Assembly (NCBI GenBank): GCA_030052745.1
Contig: JANBVO010000003.1
Location: 1,674,001-1,738,000, forward strand
DNA length: 64,000 nt
Source: Pleurostoma richardsiae
Lineage: Eukaryota; Ascomycota; Sordariomycetes; Calosphaeriales; Pleurostomataceae
Direction of reading: 5' to 3'
Positions 46,601-57,800 of the stretch are shown here, piece by piece; positions within the stretch are counted from its first letter, which is position 1; each line of letters opens with the position of its first letter. The notes beneath the pieces were generated by a model. It did not search any database, was not told where the DNA came from, and saw nothing but the letters and a program-made list of their open reading frames with translations. The position numbers were made by a program, and so were the translations under genes.

Positions 46601-46975
46601 CTCGTCTGTACTGTTCGTTGTCGCTGTTGTCCCAGCGGACCGCTGCTGAGCGGAACGGGCTTCGACAAAGCGGACGCTCTGCCGCCGCCTCATACAGGTT
46701 CCTTGAGTGTTACCGTTCCAGCCCATCGTGCTATCCGTAACTGAGCGGGTAGGGCTGCCTCCGGCTTTGTAAGGGAAGAAAGACTGCGGCGGGAATACAG
46801 GCATATCAGTGGTGGAGCGGTCTCTCCCCCTCGCGAAGGCTTGTGCGGCGGCAACCTGTGCGTCTCGCTGGGCCACCAGAGGGTCAATGTGCTCAAGATG
46901 GACACTCCGGACCGAAGAAGTGGATTTGCGCCGGCGAAGGTCCGTCTTGGACTGAGAGTTGCTCCTGCGAAGCAT
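43628..46975 (-). CDS. 1115-residue Ser-rich disordered protein, unknown function
   Basis: A single long exon (minus). It starts MLRRSNSQSKTDLRRRKSTS and continues VRSVHLEHIDPLVAQRDAQV, a well-ordered looking block that may be the conserved core (residues 20-55). The remainder is Ser/Pro/Thr/Arg-rich with many basic-Ser phosphorylation-like sites (RRSRS, RRRQS, KTLRSSSS). Near residue 335-395 there is a basic region (KARKVSSSFRTRIRSLFNRG) that could bind membrane or nucleic acid. Around residue 923-938 is a poly-Pro stretch (PAPPPSPPPPPIPPKS) suited to SH3 or profilin binding. It has no TM segment. It may be a cortical, septal or signalling scaffold; that is inference only. The frame has no stop over 3.3 kb, so it is certainly a gene. 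The next gene in the same direction is protease B. Confidence 0.85.
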   Translation of the reverse strand: MLRRSNSQSKTDLRRRKSTSSVRSVHLEHIDPLVAQRDAQVAAAQAFARGRDRSTTDMPVFPPQSFFPYKAGGSPTRSVTDSTMGWNGNTQGTCMRRRQSVRFVEARSAQQRSAGTTATTNSTDEEARPKNAADGLNSAKDCELAQQYKLGDANATHLSAAASCRGGTQQGPGPVTSSISHVNSLLAEDDQYTPEDDIASMPSSYRHLRRSRSLFTSADSSRAAMGPLTDSAPDSSLFSDISSNTTVHPLQRVSTSRYAVLNSEKEDEPIPIHPVLRAPRSMSFLRNRRAYVGSFASRDELDHALDTSGAPSITMSHPSSLKARSSLFILSKTKRAEVPMKKTLRSSSSHSALPRVTTTGSILLAKNGSFKSKARKVSSSFRTRIRSLFNRGKNGNDGVKIPEQQINAQNTHVSKFFDSRYYGADTMNSSISQVSTRVPSLHADPSNTQVHSRQGSLENLSSEPRKLSGEKSRVTSWASSDANTIVTQLPPEAAEWERQRLSVIKENGTHAPSSSMTRPRLMTLGIQSQERLAQPLSPGPTVNSQRVYSALMKRMSETKQLADIIEQQRKSSGEAVDPFVAASPGSSHTESDRRQQATPVTIRCIEPEGVTVPISSPVISEGHLRPQGRMESPNGAAEDIVDNVHDKNNHLQALSVTTSGYKPCHGPSQGNGHGLSPPIGLLPRVDARSASPKTLRTRSSAFFGSPECHTFRTTSPYRRALRESMKAAENEGQLRIAEVPTDTDARPRSQRTDTTASDCKIAYSESVYSQATADEPPPAPGSTSVSDEFPETTSTLGNASVFIDVTAYRPTGQRISSTASSVDWKTWLSADVSKMEPSPSPTRVSSERLSDIGHVLPSMPRALMYGHIRESAQIGSHDEASMPIPPLGLIEPNVVKASRQQLPTSRPTPPSESVRRENEAPLSMLSMPAPPPSPPPPPIPPKSALRPLASPSVKSVKSARELKLSEQVMSPDSNEFRAARRTKSLARLRSLNRTRTAHTGSPNASSSTSTKGTQGMPRTDEDVVRWVPASESANPIPCAATEPQLHQASRQKPFSNHDDSRTADTDLGGKSGRQGREVPNPCLSPQALGSRRMVDLFLNSRRRRMVSSDESAAFL

Positions 46976-48098
46976 GGGCCAGGAAGAGGTACAACTTGGG
47001 AGACAGACACAATAGGCGGAGGACTATGTTGGGAACCGGACGGAAACAGTCAGGGTATGACCGTGACTTCGGTGAGGCAGGATGCTAGAAGAATCGGACG
47101 CGCACCTCTGAAGGTCCTCTCGGACTTCGATATAACCAAAAGGATCTGTGGATGTTCGAGCGTAACGGAGGGAAGCGAACAGAGACAACATGGCATCCTC
47201 TGTGAGGCTTTGGAGGGAAACGTCGGGCAGAGAGGCGCAGGATTAGAGAAGCAGGCAGATCCAAGTGGGCGACGGAGAGACTGGTGGACCGGGCGACGGG
47301 TGAGTTGAGTGAGGAAGCAGCGACAACGAGGAGTTCTGCAGGACGAAACAGTCTTGCTTGGAAGGAGCATCCAAGTCGAACGCCCCAGCACCGTCTAAGG
47401 TACCTCAGGTACCTGAGGTAGGCAGGTACCTCTCCATCTATCCATTGCATGCATGCAGGCGGGTGAACAAGTTGACGAGACCCGTGAGGTAGCGACCGTC
47501 GGTACAAATAGATACACACAGCACAGAGGTCGCGTACATGTGTCCGGTTCAGTTCGAGTATCTCGAGCAGGAAGGTGCGACCTAACACAGGAACACGCAG
47601 ACCAACCGTCTCGCAAATCCAAGGCACCACACAGAGAAGCTGCCTCCTCTTCTGACAACCCTATGTGGCCGGTCAACCTCAATGATCGAGGTGATGAGAC
47701 ATTCTTGACATACCAGAACACCATGCAAGCTTGGGATTGCCTCTTTGGAGGCATTCCGGCTCATCGCGTACCTCCGACGATGGATCGGAGTCAACATTTG
47801 ACACATGAACGTCTCACAGCTACGGGCACCCAGATCGAGAGGACAAGATGGCGTTTAATCGTGTATATAGAGACGAAGGAACGTGACTATGAGATATGCA
47901 AAGCCATTCCGGCATCACTGCCGCTGGATCTGGCGAGTCCAGAGCTGTGTAACAATACAACGGAACAAGACCCAATGCGAATACGTCGCGTACCTAATAT
48001 GCCAAAAACAATGCCATGAACCGATAACCCCAGAGTCTGCAAGACACCCTAAAGTTGCGTCCTCCTACGCCTGTCGGTCTATATGTCAATCAAGACGA
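46976..48098. other. Intergenic, upstream of Ser-rich gene and 3' of protease B
   Basis: 1.1 kb with the promoter of the Ser-rich gene on the left and the 3' end of protease B on the right. It contains the GGTACC repeat cluster at 47398-47432. Open frames crossing it (for example 47453-48019 plus) have no recognisable domain. Confidence 0.4.
47398..47432. repeat. GGTACCTC/AGGTACCT palindrome-rich cluster
   Basis: Three GGTACC palindromes within 35 bases (AGGTACCTC, AGGTACCTGAGG, AGGTACCTC), the central part being a near-perfect inverted repeat. Similar motifs recur elsewhere in the window (50210-50234, 51705, 61091-61120), always outside genes. Confidence 0.85.
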
Positions 48099-49883
48099 TT
48101 AAGCAGTGACCTCCTCGAAGAACTCCTTCAGCTCCTCGTCGACAAGGTCGTGAATCTTCTTAGAGAACTTCTCGGCCTTGCTAGTGAAGGTGGAGGCGCC
48201 CTTGACGACCTTGCCGGAGATGACCTCGAAGTCATGCTCGATAGCCTTCTCGAGCTCAGAGACGGAAGTGAGGACATCCTCATCCTCCTCGGCACGCTCA
48301 ACAGTGTAGCTTCCCTGCTCGAGGATGGCAGAGTAGTTGCTGCAACCGCCGCCGTTCCAGGCAAGCAGGTTGGGGGTGTCCTTGGGAATGTCAGTGAGCG
48401 AGTCGACGGTGGCGATGCTGATGAGGTTCGCCTTCAGCTTCGCCGGGGTGATGGGAGCAACGGAGTACTCCGAGTCGGTCGCGGGCTGGAGGGAGAGGTA
48501 GTAGGCAAGAAGACCGGCGATGTGGGGCGAGGCCATGGAAGTGCCGCTGATGGTATTGACAGCGTACTTGCTGCCGATCCAGGTGGACTGGATGCTCAGG
48601 CCAGGAGCGAAGATGTCAGTGCACTTGCCCCAGTTGGAGAAGTAGGCACGGCTGTCATCGATGGCGGAGGCACCGACGGTCACGGCGTTCTCAGCCGCAG
48701 CAGGAGAGTAGTTGCAGGCATCGGCGTTGTCATTGCCGGCGGCAACAGCGAAGTGGATGCCCGCAGCAACGGCAGCGTTGACAGCGTCGTCCAGCAGTCT
48801 GGTCTTGCCACCGCCGAGCGACATGTTGGCAGCAGAGCCCTTGAAGCCCTTCCGCTTGCCATTCTTGGCAGCCTTGACCTGCTCCAGGTGGCTCTTGGCA
48901 GCGAAGTCGACACCGGCGATGACGTCCGACATGGTGCCGGATCCGTTAGACTTCAGGACCTTGACGGCATACACGTTCGCCTTCTTGGCGACACCGTACT
49001 TCTTACCAGCGATGGTGCCAGAGCAGTGGGTTCCGTGGCCATTGCCATCAACATCCTCGTCACCAGCCGGGATCGTCTTGCCCCAGTGAGCACGACCCTC
49101 AAAGTCAACGTGCTCAGTGTTGGTGCCAGTGTCGATAACATAGACATCGACACCCTCACCACCTTCATCAGCAAAGAGGTACTTGTTGAAGGTGCCGAAG
49201 GACAGGGTGTTGCGGTGGGAGACACGGGCGAGACCCCAGGGTGCACCCTTCTCAGTCTCGGGTGAGCAGTCCTCCTTCTCCTTCTCCTCCTCAAACTTCA
49301 TGGTGTGAACGATTGTGTCCCGCTCAATGACCTCGACCTGTCCGGAACCGGGTTAGCAGGTAGTGACAGGATAATCATGTACTCGCTACATTAACGGTCC
49401 GCGACCCGAACCCAGGAAGGAGAACGGGGAGCCACAAAGGTTTGGCACCGAATTCCAGGTGCAACAGGATTCTCAAGCCTAGAAACAATGCGGGCAATGG
49501 GTTAATCTTACATCAGGATGCCTCCGGACCTTCTCGATGACTGACTCATCAAAGTGGCCCGAGTAGCCCATGAAATGCTCGCTGATCTTGTAGGTGTGCT
49601 TGAGGCCCTTGAACACGTCATCGACGAGAGGGGTCTGACTGCGCTTTCGGAGCTCCAGCCTCTCGTCCTCACGAGCGGTATGAAGCTCCTGGACCCAGTT
49701 GTGGTGGTCGGCAGCGTGAGATTCCGTCACATGCTTCTTGAACTTGATGATGTAGGAGTTGGGGATAGTCTCGGCATTGACCGAAGACAGGATGGGCGCG
49801 GCACCATCATGGACAGTCTCCACGCTGAGTGCCGGTGCCGCTGCAGCACAAGCTGCGAGCGAGAGCGCGATAAGGCCTCTCAT
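48099..49883 (-). CDS. prb1: Vacuolar serine protease B (subtilisin/cerevisin family)
   Basis: An S8A subtilase of the proteinase K group that acts in the vacuole in bulk protein turnover; close relatives are known mould allergens. Exons (minus): 49883-49512 and 49337-48099, 536 residues; intron 174 bases. A signal peptide covers residues 1-16 (MRGLIALSLAACAAAA). An Inhibitor I9 propeptide follows at about 45-130 (NSYIIKFKKHV ... HPDVEVIERDT). The catalytic triad is complete: Asp193 in VIDTG, His225 in GNGHGTHCSG, and Ser near 392 in GTSMASPH; the oxyanion Asn lies in AAGNDNADAC. After the catalytic domain a charged tail (about 445-536, Glu/Lys-rich) is typical of vacuolar protease B and absent in secreted subtilases, which supports a vacuolar rather than extracellular role. 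Confidence 0.96.
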
Positions 49884-51861
49884 GGTGATGGATGAATGAG
49901 AGCGGTGTCCGGACCGTCTACCAGCGACGTTGAAGATGAATGGAATAAACGGAAAGGCGATAAACAAAGAACCAGAACAAATGCCGGACTCGATGGCTCT
50001 GCAGACTGCTACTACACCCACACCGATGACAACCAACTGTGCGGATGATGGATGATGGGATGGGATGGGATGTTGGAAGGAGGAGGAGGATGAGAGAGAA
50101 GAGGAGCAAGTGCTGGGTGAGATGGGGAGCTCTGGGGTAGATAAAGGGTCCCGGCGGCGGACCAGTAGGATGACGAGGACAGTATGGGAGGCCAACGCAG
50201 GCATGCGTCCAAGGTACGTAAGGTACCATGTACCGCCGGCGTTGCCTCATCAGCGTGACGCAGGGCTCAGATAACATCAGGTAGGCCAGGCCCAATCAAG
50301 GCAGGCAGTGGCTGGCCCAGCCGAAACCGGCCTAGCAGGAGGGGCGGAGTGGCCAATGACTTTGACTCACGAGGTTTCCTCGGCAATGCGATAAAGGCTG
50401 CGGTCGATAAGATACCTCTCGAGCATCACGCGGGCAAGTCGGAGGTGCACTGTGTCAGATCTTAAGCGCATGTATATCGGCACTCCGTACTCGCAGTTGG
50501 CGTGGGAAGCTGTACGCATTAGGACGCACGCGACATCTCATCCTGCACTCTCCTTTTTTTACCCTGATAGCACGCTCGCTTTGCATTCTACTCGATGATG
50601 GCGAAGATAGAGCTACCTGTCACTTAGGGACTAGGCAGCTCCGAGGCGTGGACCTCTTATCGCCAAGGTCTCCATCCTTATCTACGAACGAGCCAGCCGC
50701 CACAGTCGGCCGAACGCGGGGTTGGTTCCCACTGACTACGGGACAGCCGTACTGTAACTCCGTAGTGTCCGTAAGGTCGACCAGCCCATCAACCTTGCCT
50801 TGGAAGGTAATGAAGACACACGTAGGAAGAAGATAGAATGGAGGGAGAAGACCTGGGATCACTCTTGCATGGAGTATGCTGTCTTGTCATGCCTTCCACG
50901 GCTGCCCAGAGACAGAACAGCCCGCCTAACTAAGGCGAGGCTGCCGAAGGCACCTCGCTTGCCATTCGTACACGTATGTATGCAGAGCCGCGGGGCAGAT
51001 CCGACTCCGGTCATATGCGCCCCCTAGTGGGGACTCATGCCGATCACGCCTCGACGCTAGGCCTCACTACGGACCAGGCTTGCCAGGCCAGCCGCTGTGC
51101 GAGCTGCGGCAGCGGCAAGGACAAGCTCCCGCGCGGACTGGATTGACTCGGAATGTCGAAGCGATGCAAGCAGTCAGTGGCCGGATAACACCTTTTCACG
51201 GTTCTTAGGTTGATATGGAAGTCTGTCTTGGGATTGTCTTGATCAGCTGCAAGGACAAAATGCAGAACACAGAAATTATCTATCCGCACTCCGTACTCCG
51301 TGCCTCTTCTCTGTTCTCTGACATGCTAGTCCATGAGGTCTTGTGAAAGTGTTGGGGTTATTGCATAATGTACTGTACGTGCCTTATCTTATGCAAGATC
51401 CCAGATAACGATAACCCACTGCCCGATGAGCCACAATGCATCAAGCCACAAATAGTTGGACCGCAGCCCCCAAGGCTGACGCTCCCACACGATCCTAGCC
51501 GCATGTTCCTTTGACTGCCTCCAGGCACAGTGAAACGCACCCACTTTGCAGTCGCCTTGTTGATTTTCTTGCCGGCGTGAGAATTGTTGCTTGTTATTTC
51601 GGCCATATTCACTTCAAGAACGTTTCTTTCCTCTCAGAGCCAAGTGACTGCGCCTGCGCGCTTGGTACGTACGTACACCTGGAGGCAACCCCTCCAAGGA
51701 GCTTCAGGTACCTGCTCAGCTTTCCATGAGGCACGTTTCTGGCTGCAGCCTAGACCCTCGATGGGTGCTGGCGGGAGCTTCAATAGCGAGACCGTGATAT
51801 GAAGAGGCAACAGAGCAGAGGCTGTGTTCCACTCGGGACACCCTGCGGTTAACGGTTAATC
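49884..51861. promoter_or_regulatory. 2-kb divergent region, protease B / BEACH gene
   Basis: It contains both promoters. The protease side (49900-50120) is rich in GGATGG/TCC simple repeats. GGTACC-type repeats lie at about 50210-50234 and 51664-51712 (including GGTACGTACGTACACC). No ORF with protein-like features was seen. Confidence 0.45.
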
Positions 51862-54800
51862 ATGTCTACCCGACCACGCCGCTATCGTTCTTCGACGTCG
51901 ACGTCGACCCCACCGCCGACTCCACCGCCGACTACCAAAGCAAGCCAAGTCCTCCAGAGCCTCTTCGACCGTATCGACAGCATTACAAATGGAAAGACAG
52001 GCCCTGAATACCCCGAGACGAAGCTGCTCGTGCAGCTCTGCTGGCAGATCCACCAACACCTCGCCGCGACTAACCCGCCCAGCCCTGCCCAGGACGATTT
52101 TCGACGTCTCGATGGCTTTGAAAACTTGTTGAATGTCTTACGGGCATATTCCGGATTCTACAACCCACAGAAGAGGAACGAGGCCGAGAAAAAGAGTCTC
52201 TTTGAGCTCCTCCACACCATCCTCGCCGTGTTCTCTGCTAGCTTCCGGGACCACCATGGCAATCGTCGGTATTTCAGACAACGCGTTGAGGGAGGCGGCT
52301 GGGAGTCACTGGAGCAAGTTATTGCCAGCATTGGACTCGGAGGGAGCGACTCGGACCTGTGGACAAACTGCCAGTTGTTCGGGAAACTGCTGTCTTTCGC
52401 CATAGACGACCAGCGCCTTGATCAGCTCTGTCGAAATGTTGCTTCTGCAGCTCAGTATGAGGGAGGCCGGGATAGGCAAGGAGACGGATCAGGCCATGAG
52501 GATGAAGGGCGGGAGAGCAGCCCTGTCAAACACTTCGATCCCTCGACCATTGAACAAGAACTGGTGAAGATCATCAGTCTGAGGGCCATCCTGTCGAACC
52601 CGGAGATAATGCGTACTGTGGTCGGCTTCTGGGAGTCTATTCCAAAGGATGCTGGGTCAAGCGTCAATCTTGCGTCGATTATTGTACTAGAATCCTTGAG
52701 ACTCATCATCTCGACTTCCATCTCCAATCTCTCTGCCCTGCACGGCATTGGCATTTTGTCGAGGTTCCTACGGCTGCATTTCTCGGACGACGTGGGCCTC
52801 ACGAGCCTAGAAAGGGAGAAAATCCTGGGAATCTGCAAGTCCTTGATGTCGCTCGGTGTGAGTCGGCTGGCCGACGCCGAGTTTCTGCTCACCTCGTCGG
52901 ACCCGGCGGCGTCTGAGTTCTGCCTCGAAATGGCAACGAAGTACAATGGCCCACCATTTGTCCAGTTCGATCTTTCACTTCATGGCCACTCGTCTATCGA
53001 ACTGCCCACGTTGGGTCGACCATTTCCACCTCAGTCATCTAGCGGGTACACCTTTACGGCGTGGATCCGTGTGGACAAGTTTGACCCGGACTCCCACACT
53101 ACCATCTTTGGGGTGTTTGACTCTACACAGACATGCTTCCTTTTGGCATATCTAGAAAGGGACACCCACAACTTCATTCTTCAAACATCAGTGACAGGCC
53201 AAAGACCGAGTGTGCGATTCAGGTCGGTGGTGTTCAAAGAGAACCAATGGTACCACATAGCCCTTGTCCATCGTCGGCCCAAGACCATGTCCGCCAGTAA
53301 AGCATCTTTGTACGTCAATGGCGAGTTTGCAGAACAGATACGGTCTTCCTATCCAGCCCCTCCGCCATTATCCAATGCGAGCACCGAAAGTTTCGCTTCC
53401 TTCGCCTCCAGCAATAGCAAGACGAATCCCGTCCAAGCGTTTCTCGGCACACCACGCGACCTCTCAATCAAGGTCGGGCCGGGGCTCGTCTTCTCGAAAT
53501 GGTCCCTGTCATCAGCTCACCTCTTCGAAGATGCCCTTAGCGATGATTTCCTCGCAGTACACTTTCGTCTCGGCCCGCGCTACCAGGGTAACTTCCAAGA
53601 CTGCTTGGGCGGCTTCCAAACTTATGAAGCATCTGCAGCTCTAGGGCTACGGAACGAGCTGTTACACCCTGGGAAGGAAGAAGGCTCCGATATTCTGAAA
53701 GCCATCCGTGATAAAGCTAGTAGCATTCTCCCTGAGCAGAGGATTCTTGTCGGCATGCTGCCTATTGCGACCTTTGCTGCAGATGGACAATATATTGACG
53801 GATTTCTGTTTCGATCCCTGTCGAGGAATGCCGCCAACAATCTCTTTCAGCTGACTATGAAGAATGGCACCGCCATCGCCATCAACACGGCTTTGCCATG
53901 CATCAATGATGCACTCGTTAGAACCCATGGTGTCTCCCTGCTAACCGGGAATCCTGTCGTGAACAAACCATACCACTTCGACGACAACTTGTGGCGATTG
54001 GGCGGGTTCACTCCGGTAGCTCTGAAGCTCGTGGAGACATCCTCTACAGCAGAAGCTCTTCTCAGGTCTGTCGAGCTGATGCTCCTCTGCATCAATAAGA
54101 GCTGGCGCAACAGTGAGGCCATGGAGCGTGATAATGGCTATGCCATCCTGGGCATGCTGATGAAGGCCAAACTCGGATATGGCAGCTCCGGGCTTGACGT
54201 TCCCAGTTGGCGGTTGGCATTGACAACGGATCAGCGTGATAAGCTCAGTTTCCAACTCCTCAGCCTCGTCCTGGCATTCGTCGGCTACAAGCACGAGGCT
54301 CCTTTAGAGTCCTTCATCATTAACCCGCTGGCATATCGTATTCTGCTTATCGACTTTGACACATGGCGGAGGTCAGCACCTATCACCCAAGAGCTGTACT
54401 ATAAGCAATTTACGACGTTCGCCGTGAACAGCAAATACCATCAGTTCAATAGTCGGCGGTTGCTGCGAATGCGTGAGTCCGGACTGGTGAAACATGCTGT
54501 ATAGGTACGCAGATTACTGACCAAGTTGGCTGCAGGGATCACAAAAAGACTTCTAGATGCGATGAAGGCGGAAACGATCTCACAGGACATTCTGCCGCAC
54601 TTCTTAGCGTCATTCGAGAGCCTTGTCAAGTGCAATTTCAATGCTGAAGTACACCGTTCAATAGCGCTCTTCATCACCTACACCTTCCATACTGCTCCAG
54701 TTTCAGTTCCGAGAACTCCCAGGCCTTTGTCTGCCATCGGGTCATCAGCGAGCAGATCCAGCCTTCCCCTCCTACGGCGTGCAGCCACTGATGCTAATAG

Positions 54801-57800
54801 CCCGGCAAGTGGCGGGAATTCGACAATACTGACCAAGAAACAACTCGGGACGAAGATTTTGGACATGTACACCCGCCTCCTCTGTGAGAAGGGCAACCTA
54901 ACCGACATTCGCAAGTTCGCTAGGACTGTCACAAACAAGGTAGTTTTCGAATAGCTACTCCTTTAGGTGTTCGCGCTAACTTCCCGGCCAGTGGCTCCTC
55001 TACCTGCTTGCAGAGGACGACCCTGTGATAGTAACCGACGGCTGCAAGATCATCGCGCGGCTACTAGTGACGCACGGCTCTAGTTACACGTCCAAGTTCG
55101 CGAACAAGACGGGAGGGTTCTGGATTATGGCTCATCGCTTAAAGCAATGGTGGGATATCCCAACGATATGGGCAATTTGCTTTAGCATCCTATTTGGGTA
55201 CGATGTTGCTGAGATCGATTTTGAGCGCTCCTTCGACCTATTCAACCTTGTCGACTTGTTCGGCAACTGCCGTGTTGTGTACCCGGATGCGTTACCAGTC
55301 ATCACAGCAATGCTCCAGCATGGCCTGAGAGACATTATCAAGTATCAAGAAGATCCTGACTCCCCTGTTGGTAACGACCGTTCTCCCACGAAGAGCCCAA
55401 CCAGCTCAGAGCCCACGGTATCCAGACCCCGAAGCCGCTCTATGGCCTTGACTGAAGAACTCCGCTCTCGGCGTAAGTTCTTGTTTCTTTCTCTTTTCTT
55501 CTTTCCACGCCTGTTGGCGACCCTTCTAACGAGATCAGAATCGCGTCTCCCAGATAGAGAACGGGTTGCTGGTCATGCTGTACTGTTACAGACCGTTACT
55601 CAATTCCTGTCCGACCTGCATCGCCGGTCTGCCCCTTTCCGGGATTTCGCCCTGTCCTCCGAGTACCTACGATTATTACTCTCAGCACTGTATCCTGTCA
55701 TCGTCAGCACGGATCCTGTCAGCCCCGAAATAGAGCTCAACTCCAAGGATTCAGCTCTTACCTTCGAAGGTGGAGATGTCATTATTCGGCCAATAGCCGG
55801 GTCCTCCAACCCTGCACCAATAGTCAGGACCTCGACAGTTGCGTCGTCGGAAGCTCTATCGTCACTACATTCTCAACCACCGCGAGGGACACAACTGCGT
55901 CGAGCCTCTTCCTTCATACTGTTGACGACTCAGAAGTCCTTGCAGCCAACAAGTGCCTCTAGGCTGACACATGTAATGTCACCGAAGAAGAAGGTAGCTG
56001 CCCAGAAGGTCAGTAACGTGGTCTTGGAAGGCCTCCTAGATCTCGTCATGAACGTATTCGAGGATGAGATATTGGCACGGAAAGAATTCCCTGGATTTGG
56101 CCTTTTCTTGATGGTCCCTCCAGGCTTTCAAGAGCACCAGGCGTATTTCGAGTCTTATGTTCTCCGAAATGCCTTGTCCCACCTTGGCAACTCAATCCAG
56201 CTGAATCAGAAGACCCTCTGCGAGCCTAAAATATTGACCAACATGGCGCGACTCAGTCTCCATGTCGTTGAGGCAATCTTCGAAGGCTGGTTCATGAATG
56301 GGGCTGACCCGATGCTGGATTTCACTGGCATGTTGCTAGAGTACCTCCAGCGTCCTGAGATATCATCGCTAAAGAGCGTTCGTCTCTGTAGCCAAGCAGT
56401 CTCGACTATTAGGACGTCATTCTTGAAGCTTGCCTTGCTACGCTTGTCGGATATGGAGGACTCCCAGACTTCTGATGATGAAGCCCTCGCAGTCCTCGAG
56501 AAGCTTTTCTACTGGCAGACAGTCCTACTTGACTGTATGTCTACTGAGGACAACTTTATGAAGCTACTCTGGTATCAATTATATACTAAGCTCATTGATG
56601 GGCGGGAGTCGATCCGCCTTGTTGCTGCCAGCATCTGGAGGATCATGCTTGTTCAGAAGCCGAATGAGTCCGCGGCCCTTCTCAGGCAGTGCATGACTAC
56701 AGACCAGCTTCAGCTTACTAAGGGATTCAGAAAGCTCACTGAGGTCGATGACGGCGCTTTTGTGGAATGGGTAGATCAGCATCGACCGTCTCTGGACGTC
56801 CTCTTCCTGGGTGGCATTTCGAAGACGTGGGAGGAGTTCGTAGCGTCCGAAAACTTGCGTACAACCGAAACCGCTAGATCGAGGCTGTCAAAACGCAGGG
56901 ACAAGTTGAAGCAATGGCAGTCCGAAGAATTGGATCGGGAGAACATTCTCATTCGCCATGAAATGGCCAACAGCGCATGGATGAAGAGTATCTTCTTCAC
57001 GGAACACTATAAGCACCAACGATCGAACCAGGATCAACAAGACGATCTCGCTTTTCTCCTTTCGTCCTTTGCGAGCATGGATACTGGATTACGGCGGCCT
57101 GGAGGCTTGTTTGCAGAGTCTTCTTCTACAATGAAATGGAAGCTAGACAGGACAGAGGGCCGCAATCGAATGCGCCTTCGGCTCCTCCCGGACCACTCCA
57201 AGCAGCAAGAGGAGTATCAGTCAAAGGAGACCAAGCGGAAACACGCTGAGTCCTTACCTTCAATAGCAGGGCTACGCGTAGACACGAAGGTTGGCACATC
57301 TTCTTCGGGCATTACCCCGATATCGTCGGTCACACCGTTCGACGGAAGTAAGGACGCAACGGGTCCTATGGACGGCCACCCGGCTGAACCACAAGCACTT
57401 CAGGATACGTCTGCGCAAGGCGTCTCCTTGCCGGAGGATGACTTCGAGATGATAGAGGACCCAAATGATCCAGAGGGAGACGACGCCTTCGAGGATAAGA
57501 ACCGGAAAGTCATGCGTCGTCTTGAACAGGGTGATACTGTGCAGTCCGTCTACAACGTATCACGGATTGTCGGCCTGGAGGCCTGCGAAGGCATTCTGAT
57601 AATTGGCAAAGAAGCGCTGTATATCATGGACAACGTCTTCAAGAGCGCGGACGGCGAGATCATCAACGTTTGGCAAGCTCCGCCAGAGGAGCGTGATCCG
57701 TATTCGCAGATCATCACGGGAACCAAAGCTGCTGACAAGCGCTCATCGCAGAATCGCAGCGACCAAGAATCGCGGAGCTGGAGATGGCAAGATGTCCTCA

